A stretch of 52,722 nt of DNA, from contig CAZTIR010000004.1 of the NCBI GenBank assembly GCA_964613695.1, positions 1-52,722 of the forward strand, given 5' to 3'. The DNA comes from Pyrolobus sp964613695. Lineage in GTDB: Archaea > Thermoproteota > Thermoprotei_A > Sulfolobales > Pyrodictiaceae. The notes beneath the pieces are model-generated. The model was not told the origin of the DNA. It saw only the letters and a list, made by a program, of their open reading frames with translations, and made no database searches. Below are positions 15,223-23,113 of the stretch, piece after piece (within the stretch, counting starts at the first letter, position 1; each line of letters opens with the position of its first letter). The translations under genes were made by a program, and so were the position numbers.

Positions 15223-15991
15223 ACTTGTTCTCCAGCTCCACCGCCCTCCTAACAGCCGCTAGAAAAGCTTCAAGCACGCCGCCTCGGGCACCTTTCTCGA
15301 GGAGGGATAGGCCAGCTATAGTAGTGCCGCCGGGTGTTGCCACAGCGTTACGCAGGCCGCTGAGGCCATACCTCTCTACAAGCCTGCCGGTGGCCTCGAG
15401 AAGCTTTGCAACCATCCTCTCGGCCTGCTCGGCCGGGATGCCGGCGGCAACGGCTGCCAACAGTATAGCGTCCCCTATCGAGGCTAGGAGGCCGGGGCCG
15501 CTGCCCGCGATGCCGGTCCAGGCTGGTATAAGCTCCTCTTTAACCCAGAAAACCTCGCCCACGCACCGGAAGAGATTCTCCACCATCATGTCGTGCTCGG
15601 AGCCCCTCTTCTCCGCCAAGGCTGTCAGAGATAATCCTATCTCCACGCCCAGGTTCGGCATCGCACGGTAGACTATGGCGCCGGGGAGGAGGCGCGAGAG
15701 CATAGCAAGCTTAACGCCAGCCGCGACGGATACAACCACCTTACCCTCAACAACGCCCCTCACCTCGAGCGCCACGCTCTCAACATCCCAGGGTTTGACA
15801 GAGATTATCACAACGTCAGCCTTCCTAGCCGCCTCTATGTTACTCGGCACGGGCTCTAAGCCAAGCCTCTTAAGCTCACCCAGCCTCTCCCTATGCTTCC
15901 TCGTCGCGAGTACACGGTAGCCACACTCCATAAGCCTCTTGCCTAGAGCCGAGCCGAGCCTACCCGCACCGAGAATAGCTACGGTCTTCAC
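15182..15991 (-). CDS. proC: Pyrroline-5-carboxylate reductase
   Basis: 269 residues. An N-terminal Rossmann fold (VAILGAGRLGSALGKRL), the cofactor-side VIISVKPWDVESV, the VVSVAAGVKLAML segment, and the C-terminal helical domain with AWTGIAGSGPGLLASIGDAI and NAVATPGGTTIAGL are all typical of ProC. It reduces 1-pyrroline-5-carboxylate to proline with NAD(P)H, the last step of proline synthesis. It is the upstream gene of a two-gene leftward unit with the surface protein. Other proline genes are not in the window. Confidence 0.94.
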   Translation of the reverse strand: MKTVAILGAGRLGSALGKRLMECGYRVLATRKHRERLGELKRLGLEPVPSNIEAARKADVVIISVKPWDVESVALEVRGVVEGKVVVSVAAGVKLAMLSRLLPGAIVYRAMPNLGVEIGLSLTALAEKRGSEHDMMVENLFRCVGEVFWVKEELIPAWTGIAGSGPGLLASIGDAILLAAVAAGIPAEQAERMVAKLLEATGRLVERYGLSGLRNAVATPGGTTIAGLSLLEKGARGGVLEAFLAAVRRAVELENKFEHDAGAGGPNDS

Positions 15992-16065
15992 GCCTCCTCC
16001 CCTACGAGCGCCTCTCCTCGAGGAAATGATTGTTACTGAGAGCGGGGGAGCAACACTGGCTTAGA

Positions 16066-16075
16066 ATATAAGCCT
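16066..16075 (+). promoter_or_regulatory. TATA box for feoA
   Basis: GAATATAAGC centred about 39 nt before ATG 16110 predicts a leader of about 14 nt. Confidence 0.55.
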
Positions 16076-16109
16076 CGTTAGGTCCCCCTAACTCCGGCGT
16101 GGTTGTGGA

Positions 16110-16337
16110 ATGCCGGTGCCGCTCTCAGCACTACCACCAGGCGCCAGGGCTAGGGTAGTCGCGCTCGAAGGCGGTTACGGGAGTATGAGGAGGCTTATGG
16201 AGATGGGCCTCACGCCTGGAGCTCTAGTCGAGGTTGTGAGGAATGGGCCTGGTCCCATCATCCTAAGAGTCAGGGGTACGATGATAGCTCTTGGGAGAGG
16301 CCTAGCCTCTAAGATAATAGTGGAGCCTGTGGGATGA
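16110..16337 (+). CDS. feoA: FeoA-domain protein
   Basis: 75 residues with the SH3-like FeoA fold: PLSALPPGARARVVAL, SMRRLMEMGLTPGALVEVV, and PIILRVRGTMIALGRGLASKI. FeoA domains support the FeoB ferrous-iron transporter. No feoB is beside it, so it may act in trans or belong to another FeoA-like family. It has its own TATA box and stands alone between divergent and convergent neighbours. Confidence 0.88.
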   Translation: MPVPLSALPPGARARVVALEGGYGSMRRLMEMGLTPGALVEVVRNGPGPIILRVRGTMIALGRGLASKIIVEPVG

Positions 16338-16402
16338 GGAGGCTCGGGCAAAGCCGAAGGAGAAAAGATTGGGTGTGGAGGCTACGCCAGCACCGACCCT
16401 CT

Positions 16403-17065
16403 TTAACTGTTCTCCGCTTTGGCGCCCTCTGAGCTGCTCGTGGCAGGCAGCTCCGGTAGTGCTGGGAACTCTTCGCGCAGCCTCTGCTCCGCTATCACCG
16501 CGGCCTCCTGGAGTATCTTCTTGGCCTCTGGTGTCACGCTGCCAACGCCCATGGTGATGCCGGTGTACTCTCCAGTCTCGACCACGAGGCTCTCGAGCAT
16601 CTCGCCCACCTCTGCTATCTCGAGCGCTATCTCGGGCACGATGCCCATTAGCTTGCTCTTCAGCTCCTTGACCACGCCCACCACTGGGACGAGAGCAACG
16701 ACTGCATCGCTTAGGCTGGTTATCGTCTCTAGCCTTAGTATGACCCTCTCGAGGGCAAGCTTGGCCATCATCAGTGTCTTAACAACCTTCCTGATCTCCG
16801 CCACCTCGCCTGCATACACCTGGGCGCGTAGCTTGTCACCCTCCATCTGAGCCTCCACAACCCTCTCGAATAGCTCCTGGTCGCGCTCCTTGAGCCTCGC
16901 TATCATATACTCGAGCCTGTGGGTCTGCACCTTTAGCATGTGCACTGCCTGCACTACGCGGAGGCGCAGCGGGGGCTCCTTCTTGAACACCTTCTTTATC
17001 CTCTCCTTGATGCCCGGCTTCTTCTCCGGAGCCCAGTTCTTCGCGAAGTCGCGCAAGTCTCCCAT
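16403..17065 (-). CDS. ESCRT-III-like cell division protein (CdvB paralogue)
   Basis: 220 residues. A basic N-terminus (KERIKKVFKKEPPLRLRVVQAVHMLK) is followed by long alpha helices of Snf7 type (HRLEYMIARLKERDQELFERV, AEIRKVVKTLMMAKLALERVILRLE) and an acidic C-terminal part. FPALPELPA near the end resembles a proline-rich MIM2 motif for the Vps4/CdvC ATPase. There is no room for the C-terminal winged helix that lets CdvB bind CdvA, so it fits a CdvB1/B2-type paralogue that builds constriction polymers during division or vesicle budding. The usual cdvA and cdvC are not adjacent. Confidence 0.83.
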   Translation of the reverse strand: MGDLRDFAKNWAPEKKPGIKERIKKVFKKEPPLRLRVVQAVHMLKVQTHRLEYMIARLKERDQELFERVVEAQMEGDKLRAQVYAGEVAEIRKVVKTLMMAKLALERVILRLETITSLSDAVVALVPVVGVVKELKSKLMGIVPEIALEIAEVGEMLESLVVETGEYTGITMGVGSVTPEAKKILQEAAVIAEQRLREEFPALPELPATSSSEGAKAENS

Positions 17066-17141
17066 TATTCCACCCGCGGCTAGGCGCCACGTGAGATTAG
17101 GGTCTGGCGGAGTGACCCCGACTCCGGGCTGGTGATACCCG

Positions 17142-17987
17142 TTGAGCCTGGCCCCGAGGAGCTTGCTCAGGTTTGAGGGGCTGGCGCGCTACGCCTACGA
17201 CATTATAGAGGTCTACCTGAGCTTCTTCCTCCTGGTCACCGCGTATGCAGCTCCCAACCCCGTGCTATACCACCTGGACTTCTATGCTTGCCTCGCGGGC
17301 CTCCTGCTCTTTGCATATCGTGCGCTACTATCTCCGAACCCCCTGGCGTACGCTCTTCAAGGCTCCTGGGAGCTCTTGAGCCTAATCCCGCTGGCCGCCC
17401 TCCACGGTAGCATGGTGCAGGTTGTTAGGGTGCTTAGGCTCACCCGCCTAATCCTCCTCGTCACCTACGGCAGCGATCTGGTTAGAATGGTTCACAGGTT
17501 TATACGGGGTGTAGCCCTCTCGCCCATATTCCTCCTCTTCGCGGTCACGGTTGTCATGGGGTCTCTCGCCTACTACGCGGTCGAGTATGGGCACAGTGTG
17601 CACAGCTACCTCGATGCACTCTGGTTTACATTAGTGACGATAACCACGGTGGGCTATGGCGATATAGTGCCGAAGACCCTGGCGGGCAAGGTGTTGACAA
17701 TGTCCCTCATGGTTATAGGCATAGTCTTGTGGAGCAGTACTGTAGCACTCCTAGCATCCGCCACCGCGAGGAGCATAACAAGGGCTATTGCTAGAGAGCT
17801 CCAGCGTATGGAGAGGAGGGGAGGCGGCCTAGAGGAGACCATACCGGTGACCGTTACCGGCTTTGGGGAGGACGCGATGACCGCGTGCCTGCTTGCAACC
17901 CTCTCCATGCCCCCCGAGGAGTTTAAACGCTTCCTAGAGGAGCTTGAGAGGCGCTACTGGCTCATCCACCGGAGCTTGGAGTTATGA
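17142..17987 (+). CDS. Voltage-gated potassium channel, KvAP-like
   Basis: 281 residues. Six membrane segments are readable. S1 is near residues 20-37. S4 is VVRVLRLTRLILLV with Arg96, Arg99 and Arg102 at three-residue spacing. S5 is near 128-148, the pore filter TTVGYGD at 168-174, and S6 near 184-205. A cytoplasmic C-terminal helical tail (RELQRMERRGG, PPEEFKRFLEELERRY) follows. The filter defines K+ selectivity and the S4 arginines a voltage sensor. The TTG start at 17142 has GGTGAT six nt upstream. Its 3' end overlaps gcvT by 26 bp convergently. Confidence 0.92.
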   Translation: MSLAPRSLLRFEGLARYAYDIIEVYLSFFLLVTAYAAPNPVLYHLDFYACLAGLLLFAYRALLSPNPLAYALQGSWELLSLIPLAALHGSMVQVVRVLRLTRLILLVTYGSDLVRMVHRFIRGVALSPIFLLFAVTVVMGSLAYYAVEYGHSVHSYLDALWFTLVTITTVGYGDIVPKTLAGKVLTMSLMVIGIVLWSSTVALLASATARSITRAIARELQRMERRGGGLEETIPVTVTGFGEDAMTACLLATLSMPPEEFKRFLEELERRYWLIHRSLEL

Positions 17988-19083
17988 AGGGGAAGTCGAC
18001 TAGCTTCCCCTCCACCCTCCTACGACCCCTCTCCACAACTACCCTAAGCCCTGGCAGCGCGTGCGACGTCTCGACGTAAACCTGGCCTATGCCCCTCTTC
18101 AGTATAGGCGAGTAAGCCCCGCTAGTCACTACGCCAACCTCCCTATCACCCACGAGGATCTTATCTCCCTGTCTCGGCACTGCTCTCACACCCTTCCCCA
18201 GCCTCAAACCGAGCCTAACACGATCAACGCCGTCGCGGAGCCTACGCCACACCTGCTCGCAGCCAACGCACTCGCCTTCGACTATCTTATCGTAGCTGAA
18301 CGACATCCAGTACCTGGCCTCGATGGGGGACACGCTCTCGTCTATCTCGTGCCCGACGAGAGGATACCCCATCTCCATGCGGAGTGAGTCTCGCGCACCC
18401 AGGCCACACGGTTTTGCACCAGCTTCGACCAGTGCGCGGAAAAGCCTCTCGCCGGTATCCGGGTCCGTGTATATCTCGAAACCATCCTCGCCAGTCCACC
18501 CGCTCCTAGAGAGTATCATCACCCTACCATACCTAGTCTCGATGTTCTTCACGAACTGCATCCTAACCAGGCTCGATAAGAGGGATGCGTCGAGCCCTAT
18601 GCGCGTTAGAGCCCTTACCGCCTCGGGGCCCTGCACGGCGATGAGCACCGTGTCGAAGGTTATATCCTCGACTCTCGCGTCGAGGCCCAGGCTGGTAGCC
18701 CACCTCTCCAGCCAAGCTGCGTCCCTGTCACGCCTCGCCGCGTTAGCCACAACAAGCCACTCACTGCTGTCGAGCGGGTAGAGGAGCACATCGTCAATGA
18801 TGCCGCCCTTCTCGTTGAGGAACACCGTGGGCCCGTCTATGAAACCGATCTGGGCGTTAAGCCTCCTCGGCACGAGCTTATCCAGGAGGCTCTTAACCCC
18901 GCCGCCCTTCACCAAGAGGCGGCCTAGATGGGAGAGGTCGAAGACGCCCACACTCCTCCTAACAGCCATGTGCTCCTCTACAACACTCCCATAGTCCACC
19001 GGGTGCTCCCACCCGGCAAACACGGTGAAATTGGCGCCGAGCTCGCGGTGAAGGTTGTACAGGGGGCTCCGGTAGGGCAGCAG
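17962..19083 (-). CDS. gcvT: Aminomethyltransferase (glycine cleavage system T protein)
   Basis: About 373 residues if started at CTG 19083. It moves the aminomethyl unit from H-protein lipoyl to tetrahydropterin, releasing ammonia. Diagnostic segments: YRSPLYNLHRELGANF, FAGWEHPVDYG, VGVFDLSHLGRLLV, GWTGEDGFEIY, LGARDSLRMEMGYPLVGHEID. The conserved N-terminus begins at LPYRSPLY, but no ATG/GTG/TTG lies in frame between it and a GTG at 19161, and that GTG sits inside the TATA box (GTTATACAC, 19151-19159). I therefore place the start at one of two CTG codons (19083/19080), or suspect an indel joining an out-of-frame ATG at 19093. The H and P subunits are not in the window. Confidence 0.88.
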   Translation of the reverse strand: MLPYRSPLYNLHRELGANFTVFAGWEHPVDYGSVVEEHMAVRRSVGVFDLSHLGRLLVKGGGVKSLLDKLVPRRLNAQIGFIDGPTVFLNEKGGIIDDVLLYPLDSSEWLVVANAARRDRDAAWLERWATSLGLDARVEDITFDTVLIAVQGPEAVRALTRIGLDASLLSSLVRMQFVKNIETRYGRVMILSRSGWTGEDGFEIYTDPDTGERLFRALVEAGAKPCGLGARDSLRMEMGYPLVGHEIDESVSPIEARYWMSFSYDKIVEGECVGCEQVWRRLRDGVDRVRLGLRLGKGVRAVPRQGDKILVGDREVGVVTSGAYSPILKRGIGQVYVETSHALPGLRVVVERGRRRVEGKLVDFPFITPSSGG

Positions 19084-19150
19084 GCACCACCATGCTATCC
19101 CTAGGAGCCCCTCGGCTGAAACCCCAGCGCTCGCAAAGCTATTGGCGGGC

Positions 19151-19159
19151 GTGTATAAC
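19151..19159 (-). promoter_or_regulatory. TATA box for gcvT
   Basis: Minus-strand GTTATACAC centred near 19155, predicting transcription from about 19129, downstream of the only canonical in-frame start (GTG 19161). The 19162-19257 interval holds a GC-rich hairpin (CGGGGCCC near 19183 pairing with GGGCCCCG near 19220) and no gene that I can see. Confidence 0.45.
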
Positions 19160-19257
19160 ACCGCATCTGGGAGGCCTCGGCCGACGCGGGGCCCTAGGCC
19201 GCCGTGGCGGCGGTCTATGGGGCCCCGTCCGGCGCTAGAGGCCGCGGCCACCATCCG

Positions 19258-19314
19258 AGGCCGTGATGAGGGCTCGATTGCCTGAATTGTGACGAAGGTT
19301 TTGGGTGCTGAGCC
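19258..19314 (+). ncRNA. Box C/D guide sRNA
   Basis: C box GTGATGA (19263-19269), 12-nt guide GGGCTCGATTGC (19270-19281), D' CTGA (19282-19285), spacer ATT, C' GTGACGA (19289-19295), 12-nt guide AGGTTTTGGGTG (19296-19307), D CTGA (19308-19311), flanked by GGC and GCC that can pair. Symmetric 12-nt guides and a 3-nt spacer are typical of archaeal C/D sRNAs. D+5 predictions: C in CACC-C-AAAACCU and U in GCAA-U-CGAGCCC. Targets were not recognised. It lies in the gap between divergent gcvT and lysS, on the lysS strand. Confidence 0.85.
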
Positions 19315-19387
19315 GCATAGCTGCTTGTAGTTATCCACGCCTTTTCTTTACCCACGCGGGGGTCCGGGAGACTACCGGGGTGCATGT

Positions 19388-21070
19388 ATGGCAGACGGGT
19401 GGCGCTTGCTAGAGGAGCGGTGGGGGTGGTATAAGCACTGGATAGACGAGCTGGCCGAGCAGGTCGAGGAGTTTCTGAGGAGGAGGCGTGGCGAGGGCAA
19501 GGAGGTGTTCGTGTTCAACGGGGGGCTTAGCGTCTCGGGGCTCCAGCATGTCGGCAGGTTGAGGGGCGAGGTTGTGATACCGGAGGTTGTTAGGAGGATT
19601 CTAGAGAGGCGTGGGTGGAGGATACGCCAGTATATCACGCTCTACACGCAGGACGCGTGGAAGGGTAAGAGGCCGCAATGCGAGCAGTTCGAGAACCCCG
19701 AGGAGGCTTGCAAGAGGTACACGGGCTGGCCCCTCATAAGAGTGCCCGATCCTAAAGGCTGTCATAGCAACTGGGTTGAGCACTACTGGTCCGATTTCGG
19801 CCCCTACCTGGGCGAGTTCACAGACGGCAGGGTAGAGGTTGTGACTACGACCGAGTTGTACAAGTCGCGTCTCCTGGAGTTCACGAGGCTTAGTATCGAG
19901 AGGAGGGAGGAGATACGCAGAGTGCTCAACAAGTATAGGGGGCGTAAGCCCTACCCGCCCGGCTGGATACCCTTCGAGCCGATATGCGCTCGTTGCGGCC
20001 GCATCGATACCACTGAAGCCGTCGAGGTTAGGGGGGATACGGTGGAGTACAGGTGTAGGCACTGCGGGTATACGGGCGAGGCTAGGTTAACCGACGGCAA
20101 GCTCAACTGGAGGCTCGAGTGGGTTGGAGTCTGGTGGGCTCTGGGAGTAGACTTCGAGCCCTACGGCAAGGATCACGCCATGCCCGGCGGTAGTAGGGAC
20201 TCCGCCAAAGACCTTGCGGTCAACGTTTTCGGCATGGAGCCTCCGATGGGAGTCCCCTACGAGTGGGTGGCCTACCGCGACCCCAAGAGTAATGAGGAGA
20301 CGGACATGTCTAGCAGCGATTTCAAAGGATTCACGCCTAGAGAGTGGCTCGAGGTGGCGCACCCCGAGGTGCTACGATTCCTCTACCTACGCACACCGCC
20401 GATGAAGAAGATAGTATTGAGCCTACGCGACATACCTAACTACTACAACGCGTGGTACCAGGCAGAGAGGATATTCTACGGTGTAGAGACGACCGGTGAT
20501 AAGGAGCAAGACGCTCATCTGGCAAAGAGCTACTTCTACTCGCTCCGCGACTGGAGCAACGTGCCCGAGAAGCTGCCAGCGCAGCCGCCCTACACCCACG
20601 CCGCTATACTAGCGTGGCTACTGCGGAGGCTGAGCGACAACGAGGCTTTCGAAGAGGCTCTCAAGAGGCTTAGGAGGACCGGGCACATGCCACAGGAGCC
20701 CACAAGCCATGATGTAGAGAGGCTGCGCACACTGCTACCCAGAGCGCGGCGTTGGATAGAGAGGTACGCGCCGCAACAACTGAGGGTTGATGTACTCGAG
20801 GAGCTGCCGAGCTTGGAGCCCCCCGAGTGGGTTGTAGAGAGGTTTAGGAGGGCTGCAGAGCTCCTCGAAAAGCTAGAGGAGTGGAGCGAGGAGGGGATTA
20901 GAGACGCGCTGGTGAAGGCTACGGAGGGCCTCTCGGCGAGGGAGAGGAGGGAGTTCTACAAGTGGTTCTACCGGCTCTTCGTCGGCAGCGATAGCGGGCC
21001 TAGGGCCGCGCCCCTACTCTCGCTCCTGGAGAAGAGCTTTGTCGTGAAGAGGTTGAGGATGGAGGCGTAG
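19388..21070 (+). CDS. lysS: Class I lysyl-tRNA synthetase
   Basis: 560 residues. It charges tRNA-Lys using the archaeal class I enzyme. The HIGH-type motif is in SGLQHVGRLRGE (near residues 50-61). A zinc-binding insertion CARCG...CRHCGYTG lies near residues 200-225. GKDHAMPGGSRDSAKDL and GVPYEWVAY are characteristic of the family. The KMSKS-type loop, normally MSSSKG in this family, reads DMSSSDFKGFTPREWLEV, a two-residue insertion before the lysine. The ATG at 19388 is preceded by GGGGTG. The 3' end overlaps the start of the minus-strand sRNA region at 21066. Confidence 0.92.
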   Translation: MADGWRLLEERWGWYKHWIDELAEQVEEFLRRRRGEGKEVFVFNGGLSVSGLQHVGRLRGEVVIPEVVRRILERRGWRIRQYITLYTQDAWKGKRPQCEQFENPEEACKRYTGWPLIRVPDPKGCHSNWVEHYWSDFGPYLGEFTDGRVEVVTTTELYKSRLLEFTRLSIERREEIRRVLNKYRGRKPYPPGWIPFEPICARCGRIDTTEAVEVRGDTVEYRCRHCGYTGEARLTDGKLNWRLEWVGVWWALGVDFEPYGKDHAMPGGSRDSAKDLAVNVFGMEPPMGVPYEWVAYRDPKSNEETDMSSSDFKGFTPREWLEVAHPEVLRFLYLRTPPMKKIVLSLRDIPNYYNAWYQAERIFYGVETTGDKEQDAHLAKSYFYSLRDWSNVPEKLPAQPPYTHAAILAWLLRRLSDNEAFEEALKRLRRTGHMPQEPTSHDVERLRTLLPRARRWIERYAPQQLRVDVLEELPSLEPPEWVVERFRRAAELLEKLEEWSEEGIRDALVKATEGLSARERREFYKWFYRLFVGSDSGPRAAPLLSLLEKSFVVKRLRMEA

Positions 21071-21128
21071 CCTCAGCCGAGAACCGAGTCATCACGCCTC
21101 AGCATAATATTCCCTCATCACTCCTCCT
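21066..21128 (-). ncRNA. Box C/D guide sRNA
   Basis: Read on the minus strand: C box GTGATGA (21121-21115), guide GGGAATATTATG (21114-21103), D' CTGA (21102-21099), spacer GGC, C' GTGATGA (21095-21089), guide CTCGGTTCTCGG (21088-21077), D CTGA (21076-21073). Both guides are 12 nt and all four boxes are consensus. The D' guide complement is CAUA-A-UAUUCCC (methylated A by the D+5 rule); it contains AAUAUUCC, which I recall from 23S rRNA domain III. The D guide complement is CCGA-G-AACCGAG. The C box overlaps the stop codon of the HDAC-like gene, so the sRNA begins inside its 3' end and runs to the end of lysS. Confidence 0.85.
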
Positions 21129-22236
21129 CGCCGCCCCCGCTGACACTCTCCTCAAGCTTCGAGAGTAGTAACTCTGCTAACTCTCTCATCCTCTCAACTA
21201 GGCTGGGAGAGTCGCTGGTAGGCTCCTCTCTAATCACCTCCTCAACCCTAGCCCTAACACCCTCCGGTAACTGCTCGAGGCCGCCGAGCAGCCCCACGGT
21301 CTCGGCGAGCATAGCCCTCGCTGCACGCGCCCCGTACCCGCCGCCCCCGAGCCCCACGAGCTTAGCCCCTATCTCCTCGGCCACATCCGCGAGCATCTTA
21401 GCCGCCTGTAGGTATGATGTGGTGGTTAGCATGAGAATGCCTAAGGGGTCGTCCCGGTGACCGTCTACGCCCAGCTGCGCCACTATAAGCCTGGGTCTGA
21501 ACAAGCGAAGGGCCTCTGGGACGAGGCGGGTAAACGCCTCTAGGAACGCGCGGTCTCCAGCACCGGGGGGTAGCGGCACGTTGAGCTTCGTGCCCTTAGC
21601 CTTGCCCCCGCCGAGCTCGTTGAAGTTGCCGGTGCCGGGGTAGAAGCCAGGCGCGTAGCCGTGAAAGCTTATGGTCAGCACGCTGGGGTCCTCCCAGTAT
21701 ATGCTCTGGGTCCCGTCGCCATGGTGAACGTCTATATCGACTACCGCGAAGCGCTCCCACTTGTACCGGCGGCGCGCATACTCTATGAGCACTGCGATAT
21801 CGTTAACCGGGCAGAACCCGGCCGCCCTCCTGGCAGCCGCGTGGTGCAGGCCCCCGAACGGCTGGTACCCTACACCACGACCCCTCTCGACGAGATGATC
21901 CAGAAGCCTCTCCTCGCCGCCTATGACGAGCAGGAGGTCTTTGAGGAAGCCCGGATAGGCTCTAGTATCGCCATAGTCTATCAGGATGGGTGAGGGCAGC
22001 TTATCGGCCTCCTCAAGCATCTCCACAAAATCGCGGTCATGGACCCAGTAGAGGTGATCTAGGGGCGCTTCGCGAGGCTCAACGAGCTCTATGCAGCAGT
22101 TGAGGAGCCCCGTCTCCTCTAACAGCTTGCGGTAGGCGGCCATCCGCTCCATCCAAGCCTCGTTGACGCTATCGCTACTGGAGAAGAAGAAGCGTGTAAA
22201 CCTGTCACTCCACGATACCGGCAATACTCTCTTCAT
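21118..22236 (-). CDS. Histone deacetylase-family (acetoin utilisation-type) deacylase
   Basis: 372 residues of the arginase/deacetylase fold. Zn-site and catalytic segments: GGLHHAAARRAAGFCPVNDIA, VVDIDVHHGDGTQ (Asp and His ligands), SFHGYAPGFYPGTG, and GVDGHRDDPLG (Asp ligand), then GLGGGGYG. It probably removes acyl groups from proteins, polyamines or small molecules. This crenarchaeon shows no histones here, though Alba, a known acetylated target in other crenarchaea, is in the window; that link is only a suggestion. The ATG overlaps the stop of the nucleoside phosphorylase as ATGA, so the two are cotranslated. Confidence 0.9.
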   Translation of the reverse strand: MKRVLPVSWSDRFTRFFFSSSDSVNEAWMERMAAYRKLLEETGLLNCCIELVEPREAPLDHLYWVHDRDFVEMLEEADKLPSPILIDYGDTRAYPGFLKDLLLVIGGEERLLDHLVERGRGVGYQPFGGLHHAAARRAAGFCPVNDIAVLIEYARRRYKWERFAVVDIDVHHGDGTQSIYWEDPSVLTISFHGYAPGFYPGTGNFNELGGGKAKGTKLNVPLPPGAGDRAFLEAFTRLVPEALRLFRPRLIVAQLGVDGHRDDPLGILMLTTTSYLQAAKMLADVAEEIGAKLVGLGGGGYGARAARAMLAETVGLLGGLEQLPEGVRARVEEVIREEPTSDSPSLVERMRELAELLLSKLEESVSGGGEEE

Positions 22237-23030
22237 AGCCTAGCCGCGCCCCTTCTACCGCTCTTCTCGCGCTCCAGTTTTTCAATAGCCTTCTCCGACT
22301 TCATGTACTCGTAGAGGAGCACTAGGACCTCCAATCCTATCTCGACGGCGTACCTCAGCTTCTCTATAACCTCCTCCCTCACCTTGTAGAGGTTCTCGCT
22401 TATGATCTCGCTCGTCCACAGCTCCTCGCGCGGCCCCGTCCAGATGTTACTGTCGACGACAAGGAGCGCGCCAGCCTGGAGACCCCTAACCCTCGCTATC
22501 GTGAAGAGTGTTGCGGTATCCATGTCTACCGCTCCCACGAGCTTCATCCACTTCTCGTACTCCTCCGTCTGCACCGTGTAGAATATGTCAGTGCTCATGA
22601 CCACAGTCGGGTATAGTTCTATGCTCTCGCCCCTCACCACAACCTTGTCCAGCACCTGGAGGAACTTGTGGCTCGGTATCGCGGGGAACTCGGGTGGCGC
22701 ATAGTATTTCGATACGCTCTCCCCCCTCACGGCCGCTATCGGCACTATTAGCGTGCCCGGCTTCAACTTCCTCTGGAGCCCAAAGGCCGTATCAACCTTC
22801 ACGAATATCCTCGCGCCCAGCCTGTGAAGCTCCTCGAGAGCGATAGCCGTGGCTGGGGCGCCTATAGGCGTCTTCAAAACCATTATATCCACGTTGTGAT
22901 ACCTGCCCTTGCGGGACGCGAACCCCCCACGACCGCGGACCTCCTCGCTCACGCTGCGAAGCCTCTTCACAGCCTCCTCGTAGGCCTCCTCGATGCTCGT
23001 TATGAGCACTGCGGGAGCAACATTCTCCAT
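22233..23030 (-). CDS. Purine/uridine nucleoside phosphorylase family protein
   Basis: 265 residues from ATG 23030. Family features: YHNVDIMVLKTPIGAPATAIALEEL (phosphate/ribose side), the VGAVDMDTATLFTIARVRGLQAGALLVV block where Glu is usual in MExA (here MDTA), and a helical C-terminus. It cleaves nucleosides with phosphate to base and ribose-1-phosphate in salvage. In-frame starts further up (ATG 23048, TTG 23066) are possible and would add 6 to 12 residues. It lies between the flavoprotein gene and the HDAC-like gene in a leftward run. Confidence 0.85.
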   Translation of the reverse strand: MENVAPAVLITSIEEAYEEAVKRLRSVSEEVRGRGGFASRKGRYHNVDIMVLKTPIGAPATAIALEELHRLGARIFVKVDTAFGLQRKLKPGTLIVPIAAVRGESVSKYYAPPEFPAIPSHKFLQVLDKVVVRGESIELYPTVVMSTDIFYTVQTEEYEKWMKLVGAVDMDTATLFTIARVRGLQAGALLVVDSNIWTGPREELWTSEIISENLYKVREEVIEKLRYAVEIGLEVLVLLYEYMKSEKAIEKLEREKSGRRGAARL

Positions 23031-23113
23031 CGTGCACCCGGTGAACATCTGTCTGCCTATTACCAAGGCTCGACCCTCGAACTCGAACCAGGTTCCAGCA
23101 GCTTCCAGACAAG

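Noticed and set aside
16016..16045. ATGATTG followed by CTGA before feoA
   Set aside because: Spacing between boxes is three nt, too short for a guide, and no second box pair is present.
19162..19338. 59-residue extension of gcvT to 19338
   Set aside because: It runs through a GC-rich hairpin and the antisense of the C/D sRNA, lies upstream of the TATA box, and has no GcvT homology.
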